Below, in pieces: positions 8,276 to 19,100 of a stretch of DNA of 64,000 bases. Below the pieces are notes generated by a model. It was not told the origin of the DNA. It did no database searches and was given only the letters and a program-made list of their open reading frames with translations. Numbering within the stretch: position 1 is the stretch's first letter; each line of letters starts with the position of its first letter. The position numbers and the translations under genes were made by a program. Origin of the DNA: Bdellovibrionales bacterium (lineage in GTDB: Bacteria > Bdellovibrionota > UBA1018 > CAIMNF01); NCBI GenBank assembly GCA_018266375.1, contig JAFEAO010000005.1, positions 192,619-256,618 on the forward strand. The letters are read 5' to 3'.

Positions 8276-9621
8276 GGCAATCTTTGCAAAAAGTGGTCAT
8301 TCCTCACTGAGATACCTTCGATATTGCACTGATCATTGATGTAAAAACGGTATCCCCCGGTTTTAAGCACAAACGGAAAATTCGAAACATAGTTCCCGAT
8401 ATGGGCGTCAGATCCATTGTACACGTGAATACCGACGGTTGAAGGATAATCCACTTGCACCACTCCGACGCCTTCGATTTTGATCTCGTGATTTCCGCCA
8501 GGGATAATTTTAAACTTTTTCTCAACGTACTCGTAGAAGGGCTCTCCAAATATTCGAACATCATATTCGCCAGATGGGATGGTGTGGGGCTCGTCGGAGA
8601 GGAAATGTTGGACCACTTTCTTGTCTTTATTCAAGAGTTCGACTTCAAGAAGCCCATCGAAGAATTTTACGGTAAGAATGCCGGTCCCGGTGACTTTGAG
8701 AGTCACTTTACGCTTCGGCGGAATCACCACTTTACTGAACCTAAAGACCGGGTCAAGCATGACGTCGACCGAATACTCGCCGGGTTCGAGAGAGACACCA
8801 GCATTTGCGATGAATGTTTTTACGAATGCCCTCTCGCCGTTGACTGTTTTATAGACACGGACTTCAACCTTCGGATCCGGACTTTGAACAAAGAGGTTCG
8901 GCCCGCTCTGTTTGAAGGCGGATTTCTTGATCTCATTGTTGATGTTGTTCAGGGCATTTTGCATCGACTGCGGATTCGGAGCACCGAAAACTTTACCCAA
9001 GCAACGGAGTTTATCGAGGTCTTTTGAGTCACCCTTCATCCCGATCCCGGTCACGAACATCTCGAGATCTACTACTTTACTTTGAATCGCCTTCTCCAAA
9101 ATCTTACAACTGTCGCCTCCGCAAGTTTCCTCGCCGTCTGTAAAGATCATAATCCGCTTCGGACCCGCGTATCCTTTGAGCTGGTCGATGGCAAGTTCGA
9201 GCGATTTCGCGATCGGGGTCATGCCCGTCGGAGAAAGCGCTTTTACCGCATTATCGATTTTCGGGAGACTGCGTTCGCCAACCGGTACAGCCATAAAAAA
9301 GTCTTCGCAGTCTTTTTTGCGCCGGCCGCCGTAAACAAGGAGGCCGACGTCGGCCTTTTCGCGCCATTGATCAGCAAGGTACGACCCGAAGAGTTTCTTG
9401 GCGTAAAACATCTTGGACTTTTGTTTGTCCATGAGCTGACCCATCGATCCCGACGAATCGAGGAGGATAATCACTTTCGGCGGAAGCGCTTTTTCGAGAT
9501 CGATGTTGGAGTACTCGATGCTCTGGTAAATGCTTTTTGTCGCGACCGTCGGAGCCGGGACCGGATCCTGGGCATTGGCGAAGTTTGAAAGAACAAGGAG
9601 AGAAAGAATCAAGTTTTTCAT
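8257..9621 (-). CDS. Exported von Willebrand factor A protein with PEGA-like repeats
   Basis: A cleavable signal peptide (residues 1-17, ending ANAQ) precedes a VWA domain at about 48-235. The metal-ion-dependent adhesion site is intact: DSSGS at 55-59, the threonine in SPTGMTP and the aspartate in FTDGEE. Cysteine pairs (for example ETCGGDSCK) suggest an oxidising compartment. The C-terminal half (about 240-454) consists of repeated short beta units containing GEYSVDV, GEYDVRI and GGYRFYI, reminiscent of PEGA surface repeats. The protein probably binds a ligand or partner in the periplasm or at the outer membrane. It is coupled by an ATGA overlap to the upstream barrel-like gene. Confidence 0.85.
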   Translation of the reverse strand: MKNLILSLLVLSNFANAQDPVPAPTVATKSIYQSIEYSNIDLEKALPPKVIILLDSSGSMGQLMDKQKSKMFYAKKLFGSYLADQWREKADVGLLVYGGRRKKDCEDFFMAVPVGERSLPKIDNAVKALSPTGMTPIAKSLELAIDQLKGYAGPKRIMIFTDGEETCGGDSCKILEKAIQSKVVDLEMFVTGIGMKGDSKDLDKLRCLGKVFGAPNPQSMQNALNNINNEIKKSAFKQSGPNLFVQSPDPKVEVRVYKTVNGERAFVKTFIANAGVSLEPGEYSVDVMLDPVFRFSKVVIPPKRKVTLKVTGTGILTVKFFDGLLEVELLNKDKKVVQHFLSDEPHTIPSGEYDVRIFGEPFYEYVEKKFKIIPGGNHEIKIEGVGVVQVDYPSTVGIHVYNGSDAHIGNYVSNFPFVLKTGGYRFYINDQCNIEGISVRNDHFLQRLPCPLKK

Positions 9622-10922
9622 TTCTTCTCCTTTTTGCCCTTATTGCCCTTCGAGAAAATTCCTTCGATCGGATCGGCAAAGCGGAAGCCGAAGAAAAACC
9701 GATAATCGGTTTCGGATTCGTGGGCGCTCAAACCTTGAGGGAGCGTGATCGGGTTACCGACCTCGCTTACCGTCGACCCTTGAAACGCGAGCGAGTACTT
9801 TCTCGCGCCATAGGAACCTTCCAACACCCAGCGTTTGATGATCGGTACGAAACCAAACCACATGAGTAAATCCCCACCCAAACGGTATTCCATCATCGAT
9901 GACCCGCCTGAAGTGGTACCACGAGAAGGCATACTGGCGCTTGCCGGTGAATCCTTGGCGTTTACTAAAGGCGAAAATCCGAATTCTCCGTAAAGGCCTT
10001 GAAGCTGAAACCCGACGGAACCCTCGTTCTTCGGTTTCCACACCGGAGAAGCGAGTTGATACTCTGCTCGTAAGCCGAGGCCCATCGCCGAGATTTCCGT
10101 CGAAAACAATTCCGATCCGGTGTTGTCTGTCACCAGCGAATCGGAGAGCATAAACACCCGTGCACTAAAAAATAGCTTTTTCGAAAAAACGGGATTGAAG
10201 CGGTAATAAAAATTTAAATGACTGACGGATTCCGAAGATTTTACGATAGCCAGACTATGCGTCAGGGTAGGCAAATCACCGGCGTGGCTGTCATAGCTAA
10301 CCCCGATCGGGAAAAGACCCGAGTAGTAAGTAAAGTTCATGTTCTTGAACCGATACGGCGTACTGTTCTTACCGCCGCCTTGTTGCGGATCCGCGTCGGA
10401 AGCGAGCTTGCCCGACATCAAGCCAATTCCGAATTGAAGGTAGCCGGGTAATTTTTCATCCGTTTCTTTAGGATCTTGAACGGTCGGCGTATTTGAATTC
10501 TCGTGCTTTTCGCCGATGTTACTGGCCATGGGATCCGCGATCGGGACCGCGATGTCGCCGACAAGCGGATACTTTACGATCGAATCTTTATCGACGTTGA
10601 TGATGAGTTCTTTTTGATTGTCCTTGGGATTGACTCGCTCGCCTTCCACCAGCCCTGCCGCAATCATCTGAAGACGGGTGCCGCGACGACGGAAGAAAAT
10701 GAACTGTGACTTCGTCGCATAAGAGTGGTTGTCGATCAGATTGAGGTACGCGAGCCCCTCATCCTCACTCTTAACATGGAGAGCCGTCCTCTCGACTTCC
10801 TCGACCTTGGCCGTCAGTCGGGAGTTGACCAAGACGGGCTCGGGAGTTGGAGATGGCTCGGGTAAGGCTTCTTGCGCATGCACCGCCAGGGCGAAAAACC
10901 CAAGGGCTACAACGAGTTTCAT
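9618..10922 (-). CDS. Exported protein with predicted outer-membrane beta-barrel
   Basis: I do not recognise a named family. The 434-residue product has a signal peptide (about residues 1-16, ending VHAQ), a Pro-rich stretch, a small N-terminal domain (about 35-125), then from about 155 many alternating aromatic/hydrophobic beta strands (NMNFTYYSGLFPIGVSYD, HLNFYYRFNPV, YRFFFGFRFA), as in outer-membrane barrels. The end is a basic tail (GNKGKKEKK) instead of the usual terminal aromatic residue. Its stop overlaps the start of the VWA gene in an ATGA, so the two products are probably made together and may interact. It is divergent from the giant lipoprotein operon. Confidence 0.6.
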   Translation of the reverse strand: MKLVVALGFFALAVHAQEALPEPSPTPEPVLVNSRLTAKVEEVERTALHVKSEDEGLAYLNLIDNHSYATKSQFIFFRRRGTRLQMIAAGLVEGERVNPKDNQKELIINVDKDSIVKYPLVGDIAVPIADPMASNIGEKHENSNTPTVQDPKETDEKLPGYLQFGIGLMSGKLASDADPQQGGGKNSTPYRFKNMNFTYYSGLFPIGVSYDSHAGDLPTLTHSLAIVKSSESVSHLNFYYRFNPVFSKKLFFSARVFMLSDSLVTDNTGSELFSTEISAMGLGLRAEYQLASPVWKPKNEGSVGFQLQGLYGEFGFSPLVNAKDSPASASMPSRGTTSGGSSMMEYRLGGDLLMWFGFVPIIKRWVLEGSYGARKYSLAFQGSTVSEVGNPITLPQGLSAHESETDYRFFFGFRFADPIEGIFSKGNKGKKEKK

Positions 10923-11062
10923 TGAATTTCAGGATATCACTCGGAGGGCTCATATATATATAGAGATGTTGTGTTGTGTCGCGTCTGACCTACTTTCTTA
11001 AAGTTTTATCGTTTAATTTCCGAAACAGCCTAATGGAAAGGACCCTCAATTGTTAGGTAAAT

Positions 11063-11091
11063 TTGACTACAAGCAATATAAAACATACAAT
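11063..11091 (+). promoter_or_regulatory. sigma70-type promoter of the giant lipoprotein/motor operon
   Basis: TTGACT (11063-11068) and TACAAT (11086-11091) are separated by exactly 17 bases; each hexamer matches consensus at five of six positions. The predicted start near 11098 leaves a leader of about 42 bases before the lipoprotein start codon and excludes the upstream in-frame TTG at 11050. I see no other equally good promoter before the next seven genes. Confidence 0.7.
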
Positions 11092-11139
11092 ATTAGTCAG
11101 ATACTTAGATATATTCTGAGTGCCGGATATTTTGGGGGA

Positions 11140-14100
11140 ATGTACGTGGTACGTCGTTTGATTCAGAAAGCGAATCAGTTAGGCGCATTGGCTTTGTTGT
11201 CAGTGTCAGCCGTTGGAGCAACTTCCGTACTGAGCGGTTGTAACGACGCCACTCTCGGCTTCCAAGGCGGGGTCGTCCCGGAACAATTCACCGGCATTAC
11301 TTCTGCGGCGGCGATTTCGCCTCAAAGCATTCAGCTCAACTGGAATGCTTACCCGGGTTCCAATAAATACAAGGTGTATGTTTCGGACAAAAACGAAGCT
11401 GTCTATCAACCAGGATTTACGTCGATCATTTTCCAACCGATCCCTCTCGATCCGACCCGTACTTACCTCTACTCGGTAACTGCGGTCGACCCGAGCACCG
11501 GGCAAGAGGTCGGCGATCGTACTGCGTACAATCCCGTCCAACTTCTCGAGCATTTCAATTTCAAGAATAGCGGCAATGCGGTCGCTATCGGCAAAACCGC
11601 ACTTCGCGTGGTCTGGGACGGAAAACCAGCGGTTACTTACAAAGTCTACGTAGCGGAGCGTTTGCCGACCGGTTTAGTGAATTACAACTCATTTGTGTCG
11701 TCTACTGCAAGCGTTGTCGGAATGAGCTCCGCCACTGTCACCGGACTTTTAGAGGGTCATGAATACTGCGCGATCGTCGTCGCCGCTTATAGCGACGGTA
11801 ACAACGACGGTCCGGATGGAACCATGTTCTCGACTGAAATCGGTTCGACGTTATCGGGAGCCGCGTGGATGACGGGCGCAAGCGGTACTTTCGGCGATAG
11901 CAAAATCAGTCAAAACCAAAAATGTGTCCGTACCCAATCTGATTTTTCGATCGCGAACCTTCGAGTTTACGCACCTAAAGCAACACTGGTCAGTAAACCA
12001 ACTTTTTACGTTGATGTGCCTGGTGATACCACTGAGGATACCTCCGGTCCTGTTGAAACGTCGATTTACCAAGTCGACTCGGCCAGTGGATTAGCTTCAT
12101 TCATCGGTAAACGCACCGGCACGGGCAAAATCACCGCGACAAGCTCGATCCTACAAGGACGGTACAAGTTTTTTTCAGTCGTAACGGACCTTCAAGGGGC
12201 GGCGCACGCGCAGGATCGTAAAGAAATTGTGGTTGGCCCAAATGGCACGTTACCTACCGACGAAGCCTCAAGGCCTTGGATATATATCCGGTCTTTCAAC
12301 GCGAATGAAGACCCAGCATCACCGATCGGATACTACCCTGAAAAACAACAAGGTGGATTCGGCTCCCAATCTGCAGGACAATCCGTCGCGATGGGTGATT
12401 TTAACTGCGATGGAAAATACGATATCGCGGTCGGAATCCCGGATGCATCGCTCATGGCTAACGACAACCTCCCAGCTAAGCAGGGTAAAGTCGTGATTTA
12501 CTACGATGTGAACAGCGGTACTCCAACCACCACTAGCCGATCACAAGTCATCAACTTCGATATTACTCAGTATGCCGGCAATAACGGCAGGAACCTGCGC
12601 CTCGGTACGAGACTCTATGTTGGAAACTTCAATAAAGACAACCAGCTCACCAACCAATATGGTGGCGCATCAGAAAACGCTAATTACCAATGCGACGACC
12701 TGGTGATTGGATCCGGCTATGGCCCAATGTTCGTGTTATATGGAAAGCGCGACATCAGTGGTCCAAACGGGGGATTAAACTTTACCAATCCAACTTCATT
12801 CACCGTCAACCCATCCACGAGCTGTGATCCAAGCACCAATGTCTGCGAAACCGCGATGTATACCACCGGTACAGGTTATACAGCGACAATCGCTTCTGCG
12901 CTTTCCGCTGGCGATTTTAACGGTGACGGTTATTTAGATTTAGTTGCCAGTATCGCCGGTAGCGGGATTTTGGTGTTTAGAGGCAGCGAGTTCGGTTTGA
13001 TCCCTCCTGTGAGCTATCCTGCCGAATCCATAAATTACCCTAGCGGCCCTTATGCTGGGTTTCCATACATTCCGAAAACACCGGCCAACTTCGCGCCCAA
13101 ACCGACTCCACAACCGGGTTGGACCAGCTCTGGAGCAAGCGTAGCTCCGCTTTATAATGCTTATTACGACGTCAATCCTTCCAATTTGACCCAAGGTACG
13201 AAGCGAGTCCGCGATATTCTATTGGTCGGTAACCCAACCTATAATCGCGTTCATGCTTGTCGTCCTGAAACGGACTTTAGCATCACGCCCGTTGCGGCTT
13301 GGACGGATGACCCGAATAAAAATCTTTTTTGGAACTGCTCGTTCGCGATCAATGCACCTACAAAAACCACGTCTTCAACAAGTACAACGTATAATGGAAG
13401 TTTTGGCGCAGCCATGGCGCCAATCAAAAATCCTTTGCGGTATCAACCGAACCAATTCCAGCAGTCAGGATGCGACGATGGAAATCCAAACTGCAGTCAG
13501 CTATCCATGAAACTGGGTTATCCAGGCGCCGTGGCGGTGGGTGCACCTGGCGTCGGCGCTTCCTTTGTTTACTATGTTCCATCAAATCCATCTGCCTTTG
13601 TATCTCGAGACACTTGGGGTAATGGCCGCAACACCCTTGTCGCCAAAATGTTTCAGCAAACCCGCAGTAACGGTAGCTCGGATCAAAGTCGGGATTGTAC
13701 TTATAACACGACACCATCCACTTCCCTTTGTGTCGAAAGCGACAACCCTTGCAAACTCTTAGGCAGCGGTGCTGAATACTGCGATATCCAGATATTGACT
13801 CATCCAACCACATCCTCAGGGTCATTTGGTTCGGTGATTGCGGCGTTTCCAGGCAATAATTCGCCGGATCCGGTACAGCCTAAAGACTCGATTATCGCGA
13901 TCGCGGCTCCATACCGTAACATCACGGTCAGCGGTGGCATCAGCTACAACTCAGTCGGTTCAGTGCAGTTGTATATGCAAAACTCGAATTTTAGCTCTAA
14001 TCCGATTGTCGTACTTAATAGCGCCACACCACGACAGTCAGATGGATCTTGCCCTACCGATCAGATTTGCCGATATGCTGATGGATTTTCAAACACGTTA

Positions 14101-16164
14101 ACCTCTTCAATCGATTACGACGCAACATTAGGCAACAACGTCAACTTTGGCTTAGGTGGCATCGCCGCAGGTCCTCTCTCTGCGAACATCAGCGGGACGA
14201 CTTACAACACCAACAGCGATATCGTCGTCGGGGCTCCCGGACACATCGCCCGCATCACACAAGGGTCAAACACCGTAAAAGTCTATGATAACGGCGCTGC
14301 GATGACCTACTTCTCGCACGGTGGGACCTACCGTACATACCAGACCACTGAGACGGGTCCAAATCCATCAAGTTGGCATCTCATTGAGAAATCATACAGC
14401 CAAGAATCCGACATTAAATTCCAACTTGTGACCTCGATCGGAGACCTGAATTTCGATGGTGTTGATGATGTTGCAGTCAGGATCAACAGCGGTTCAAAAA
14501 ACAAAACGCGCATCCTGTTTGGTAAAACCGATAAAGTCGGAGTAAGTGTCTCAGCTGGGTCTTACCAAGATATCGAGGTCCCGGGCGATGCGAGCGCGGG
14601 TAAACGTTTCATCCCGCTTGGTAAAATTACTAACGGTCAATTTCCGGCGTATTTGATCACGGGCAAGAACGATTCATACATTTACTTTGCGGGTATCTCT
14701 GGCTTGATCCAAGGCGCTCCATCCACTTTCGGACTGGGCGGTACTCCACGTCGGCTGTCAGCTCAAGCCAAGCGCACCGATCCGACCTTTGGAGATACGA
14801 TATATTATCTCGATTTTTCGGACTCTACATATCCAAATGCAGAGATCAACGGCGATATCGATTCAACTGAAAAATCATTAGCCTCTTTTGCACACGGTGA
14901 TTTTAACGGTGATGGGCACGAAGATTTTGCAATGACCATGACTGTTACCAACGTCGCTGACACGAGCAAATTAAAAGGCTGCCCTTTAAATTATTGTTTT
15001 GGTGCCCCTACCCCGAGTCAAACCAAAAGTCGGGTCATGGTTTTTTACGGGGGCATCGACAACGGATTGCAAACACAGCCAGATAGTAATGGCGGTTATC
15101 CTCTCACCGATCAATTTATTAGCGACTACTCAATTGAAAACACGGCGACACCCTCCACCTTCGGCGCCCCCTGCAGCGTCAGCGACGGCAATAATTGCAA
15201 AATTCAAATGTTGACCGAAGGCTCACTCTTAGCACCGATCTCCAGTTATGGTGACACGATCACCTCCGTGCCACTTGGTAACTGCGTGGTAAACGGTAAC
15301 AACGTCCCGGTAAGCGGACTCGCGGTCCAGGCCGGATCTTCGTCGGGTACGGCTATTATTTATGTATATAAACCAAAGTGTTTGCAGGCTCCAGGCGATC
15401 TATCCGGTCTGGTCGGCATGGGAGATAGCAAACTTGTCATACCGGCGGCCTCGGCGACATCCCCAACGATGGGTTACAGCATGGCTGTGGTAAAAAACAT
15501 CATGGGTTCGGGATCGCAAACCCTTGGCCATCTGATCGTCTCCGATCAAAGCTTGATGCGGATTTACTCCTACCCCATATTGCCGATTGACGGTTTGTAT
15601 AAAAACATCCAACCCGTTACGGATACCGCCGATGGAGGCCGCACCATTGATTACAGCGCATCCAATATGATGGCGGGACTAAGTGGCAGTAGCGTTGGAT
15701 TTGGAACCGAAATCGCGGACCTTGGGGACCTAAACGGCGACGGCTACGGCGACGTGGGCATCGGGATGACCCGATTGACCCGCACGGACATCAATACGCA
15801 AAGGATATCACAGGGTGCTGTCTTAATTTTGTTTGGTAACACAACCGGCCTTCAGTCACACGTTGACGCCTCCTTAACCACCTCGATCAATCCGGTACGA
15901 AATGCGCTTTGCTATACCAGTCCAACCGGCAACGCGATCAGCAGTACTTGTTACCCAACTCTACTCTATCTGCCGCAATCGACTAATTCTATCCGTGATG
16001 GCGCCTACGAGCGTATTTACCTTGGTCCTTACTCCAGATTAAATTTTGGTTCACTCAACGAAAACCTAGGGTCGTTCTTAATCGGCGTCCCGGGACGTGA
16101 CTCATTGGACGCGCTAACCAGTGACCGCATCTTGAATGGAGGGGCATTTTATGTACTTCCGTAA
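11140..16164 (+). CDS. Giant FG-GAP repeat lipoprotein 1
   Basis: The product is about 1674 residues. A lipoprotein signal with lipobox LSGC (C34 from the ATG) is followed by N at +2, so outer-membrane sorting is expected. Residues about 55-260 contain two fibronectin-III-like modules (QSIQLNWNAYPG; TALRVVWDGKP). The rest holds integrin-type FG-GAP propeller repeats with calcium loops of the form DFNxDGxxD at bases 12391, 12907, 14438, 14892 and 15721, interspersed with VVGAPG-type turns. Short cysteine pairs occur in many insertions. The start is ATG 11140 or GTG 11146; the GGGGGA Shine-Dalgarno is better spaced (6 bases) for the GTG. This is the first gene of the eight-gene run. Family knowledge suggests calcium-dependent surface adhesion. 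Confidence 0.85.
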   Translation: MYVVRRLIQKANQLGALALLSVSAVGATSVLSGCNDATLGFQGGVVPEQFTGITSAAAISPQSIQLNWNAYPGSNKYKVYVSDKNEAVYQPGFTSIIFQPIPLDPTRTYLYSVTAVDPSTGQEVGDRTAYNPVQLLEHFNFKNSGNAVAIGKTALRVVWDGKPAVTYKVYVAERLPTGLVNYNSFVSSTASVVGMSSATVTGLLEGHEYCAIVVAAYSDGNNDGPDGTMFSTEIGSTLSGAAWMTGASGTFGDSKISQNQKCVRTQSDFSIANLRVYAPKATLVSKPTFYVDVPGDTTEDTSGPVETSIYQVDSASGLASFIGKRTGTGKITATSSILQGRYKFFSVVTDLQGAAHAQDRKEIVVGPNGTLPTDEASRPWIYIRSFNANEDPASPIGYYPEKQQGGFGSQSAGQSVAMGDFNCDGKYDIAVGIPDASLMANDNLPAKQGKVVIYYDVNSGTPTTTSRSQVINFDITQYAGNNGRNLRLGTRLYVGNFNKDNQLTNQYGGASENANYQCDDLVIGSGYGPMFVLYGKRDISGPNGGLNFTNPTSFTVNPSTSCDPSTNVCETAMYTTGTGYTATIASALSAGDFNGDGYLDLVASIAGSGILVFRGSEFGLIPPVSYPAESINYPSGPYAGFPYIPKTPANFAPKPTPQPGWTSSGASVAPLYNAYYDVNPSNLTQGTKRVRDILLVGNPTYNRVHACRPETDFSITPVAAWTDDPNKNLFWNCSFAINAPTKTTSSTSTTYNGSFGAAMAPIKNPLRYQPNQFQQSGCDDGNPNCSQLSMKLGYPGAVAVGAPGVGASFVYYVPSNPSAFVSRDTWGNGRNTLVAKMFQQTRSNGSSDQSRDCTYNTTPSTSLCVESDNPCKLLGSGAEYCDIQILTHPTTSSGSFGSVIAAFPGNNSPDPVQPKDSIIAIAAPYRNITVSGGISYNSVGSVQLYMQNSNFSSNPIVVLNSATPRQSDGSCPTDQICRYADGFSNTLTSSIDYDATLGNNVNFGLGGIAAGPLSANISGTTYNTNSDIVVGAPGHIARITQGSNTVKVYDNGAAMTYFSHGGTYRTYQTTETGPNPSSWHLIEKSYSQESDIKFQLVTSIGDLNFDGVDDVAVRINSGSKNKTRILFGKTDKVGVSVSAGSYQDIEVPGDASAGKRFIPLGKITNGQFPAYLITGKNDSYIYFAGISGLIQGAPSTFGLGGTPRRLSAQAKRTDPTFGDTIYYLDFSDSTYPNAEINGDIDSTEKSLASFAHGDFNGDGHEDFAMTMTVTNVADTSKLKGCPLNYCFGAPTPSQTKSRVMVFYGGIDNGLQTQPDSNGGYPLTDQFISDYSIENTATPSTFGAPCSVSDGNNCKIQMLTEGSLLAPISSYGDTITSVPLGNCVVNGNNVPVSGLAVQAGSSSGTAIIYVYKPKCLQAPGDLSGLVGMGDSKLVIPAASATSPTMGYSMAVVKNIMGSGSQTLGHLIVSDQSLMRIYSYPILPIDGLYKNIQPVTDTADGGRTIDYSASNMMAGLSGSSVGFGTEIADLGDLNGDGYGDVGIGMTRLTRTDINTQRISQGAVLILFGNTTGLQSHVDASLTTSINPVRNALCYTSPTGNAISSTCYPTLLYLPQSTNSIRDGAYERIYLGPYSRLNFGSLNENLGSFLIGVPGRDSLDALTSDRILNGGAFYVLP
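12391..15760 (+). repeat. FG-GAP calcium-loop coding repeats in lipoprotein 1
   Basis: Near-identical coding units of the type GGTGATTTTAACGGTGAcGG recur at about 12391, 12907, 14438, 14892 and 15721. Each encodes a DxNxDGxxD loop followed by a hydrophobic strand. They mark blades of one or more beta-propellers and are irregularly spaced (roughly 350 to 1500 bases), not a tandem satellite. Confidence 0.75.
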
Positions 16165-16177
16165 TGGAGTATTACTT

Positions 16178-19100
16178 ATGCAGCAGTGGTCAATCCGCAT
16201 TATTGCGGTGCCTTTGACGATGGCAATCTTATCATCTTGCAGCGCCGGCGTAACCGGAGGCAGCATCGAGAAGTCGTTTTCGGGGATAAAAGACATCAAT
16301 GTCTTAGGCCCAGAAACTATCGAGGTCACTTGGCTCCAAAGCGGCGGTTGTAACTCCTACAAAATTTTCAGATTGTCATCAAGCGCAAGCGACGCCGTCG
16401 GGAACGCGACCGTTCCGCCCGCCCGCTTGACCGCACCGACCATCGAGAGCGACCGCAATTACACTTTTGCCGTAGGTTGCGTTTCGGGCAACGATGTCAC
16501 GGGTTTGGGCACCAACAAAACAGTCACCACTTGGCCTAAGTTTAATGGGTTAGTCACTTCAACCCTGGATACAACGGGCCAAAGTCCGGTCATCGTCCTA
16601 AATTGGAACTCACCGACTACATCAATGATTCAATTCGATATTTACGCAAAACTATCATCCATACCCGGCGATCTCGCCGATTGGAAGCTCACGCAGGTCG
16701 GCGGCTCGGGTGGCGGATATTTAGATACGCCACTTTGCAGCGTGTTTGGCAGCAGAGCCCGCATCGGAAGTGGCGGGGATTGCTCGGCAGCAAGTTTGCA
16801 AACAGGGCAAGTTTATAACTTCAAAGTCGTCGCGCGCTATCTTGATTCGACATTTTCGGACGATATCAAAGGCAACGGGGCGAGCATGTTGATCCCATCG
16901 ACGTTCAACCCGCCAAACTGTCTTTTGACTCAGGCGGGGGTGGGCTCCGATGCAAGCAGCTCGTATTTATTTTTACGGTGCATTGATGGCGGCAGCACAA
17001 CGGGCAGCTGTCAATTGAGCAATATGAGCATCCGCGCCTTCCAAGCCATCAACGGTGTCCGAACACCGGTTTCGGATACGATGAACGGTCCAGGCACGCT
17101 CCGGATCGAACCGCAGGTCTCAAGCAATAGTCCAAACGATCGGCTGGTCGAGAACCTCGAGATCGAATACACCTGCAACTCAACGATACCTGCTAGTAAA
17201 GCCATTATCCGCTACGATGGCAGTCAAACCGCTTACCAAAAACCGGTCCTTAAGTACGAATCCGCCGATTACGAGAAGGCTCCGTTGAAATCAATCGAGC
17301 TGCATCCAAGCTATACCGGGCAAGCCATGACGATCGGAGATTTTAATTGCGACGGCAAGCCGGATCTCGCCGTTGGGTTTCCTAACGTCGTCTACGCGCA
17401 AGCGCCTTATTTTAGCAAAAATAACGAGACAGGTATCGTTAAAATCTATTACGGTTATGCCCAAGATGCTGGCGGCAATATCGTGTCCAACGACGTCCAA
17501 TACCTCTCGTTCCGAGATTTGCCGAGTTACGCGCATTTTGGCGCATCATTGTCCGCAGGCAACATCAACAAAGACGTCCACTTTGATTCGGGTTCAAACA
17601 AGTTTTATAGTTGCGATGACCTCATCATCGGTTCGCCCACTGTCGGTCAAGCTCCTCCTTATCTCGAATCATCCGCTGCATCGGCGTACATTTTTTATGG
17701 CCATCCTCAAAAGTTCCCCCAGCCTCTTGATTCAAGCAGCCTTGCGGTCAATGCGCCTACCTGCTCAGGCACCATTACCAACGAAGTTTGCGCTCCAGTA
17801 AAGCTTGCAGAAGTCAAATCGACACTCAAGCTTGACCCTGCGTTTTCAAATCAATATAACGGCCACAGCGACAATTACAGCAAATTTGGGTTCAGCGTCG
17901 CTTACATACGCGATTTCAATGCCGATGGATACGGCGATATCGCCATCGGAGACCCAAACTGCGATTGGGACGGCGGTTACATCAACGGACCCTCGCTTGA
18001 TGATATGGTCAATGGCGCGCGCTTTATAAATGTGGGCTGTGCCTATGTTTTTTGGGGTGGACCAAACGGTTTACAAAACATCAACGTGGGCAAATACCCC
18101 AACAACGCATCAAGTATCATCACTCCGTACATCAAGGTGTACGCGCCTATCCCTCAAGCAGGCATGCAGTTTGGCTGGTCGGTGGCGGGCGGCGGCGATG
18201 TGGATGGAGCCATGCCCGTACCTGTCCAACAAAACGGTACGCAAGACGTGATCTTAGCCAATGGCAATGACTTTTTGGTGGGTGCGCCTGGCTTTAGTTA
18301 CGCCACCATTGGTAATGCTGGTAAAGTCAGCACACCTGCATGGAACTTATCTGGGTCGGATGGAGTTGATCCGATCATCAAACAAGGACCAAGTGGTTTT
18401 GCCGATGACGAGTACCCCGTGGTGAGCCCTAAAGTAACCGCACCATGGAACGGAGCTTGGGCGCCACAAACCGGCGGCACTAATCCGTGGACAAATAAGA
18501 TTTCGCACCCGATACCAAGCAACAATGCCCTAAAACTGTCCACCGGAATCGTATTTTTGTACAAAGGCCGTCACCCGCACAGAAATTACGATTTGAGCCT
18601 TAAGGATGGATTGAGCAAGTTTCCAAACATGGTGACCACAAATCCGCTTCCAAGCGGATCAGAGATGGAACGATTACTGTCTTTTAGCCGACGAGATTTG
18701 CAAAATGGCAGCCAGTACATTAAGTATAACGGTACGCCCGATTGGACGGTTAGCCCCGTTGACTCTTTTTACAACTGTGGTAACCGCGGAGCGCCGACCG
18801 GCGCGAACGGGAACGGTCTTTTCAAGCATGTCTCTTGTTTAGCGGGTCGTAACAATTTTTCGATCATCTACCCGATTTTGAGCTCGAGCGATACTCCAGT
18901 GAAGGGGTTTGGCGCCACTCTCGGTATTGCCGGACCCAAAGAGCAAAATGCCGTAGCGTTGTATCAATTGGGCGCGGCAGTCAGCGCAAGCTCATTCAGT
19001 CGCGATGCTGCTCAAAACCTGGTGCCCTTTGCTCAAGGCAACGTCCACGACAACATTCGTGGGACCTCGCTCTGGGAAATCGGTATCCGCAGCTATAACA

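Noticed and set aside
10951..10966. Alternating TA tract between divergent operons as a promoter for the barrel gene
   Set aside because: It could hold a -10 in several registers, but I found no -35 at acceptable spacing on the minus strand.
11050..11139. In-frame upstream extension of lipoprotein 1 from a TTG at 11050
   Set aside because: The predicted promoter lies inside this stretch and the signal peptide begins at 11140/11146.
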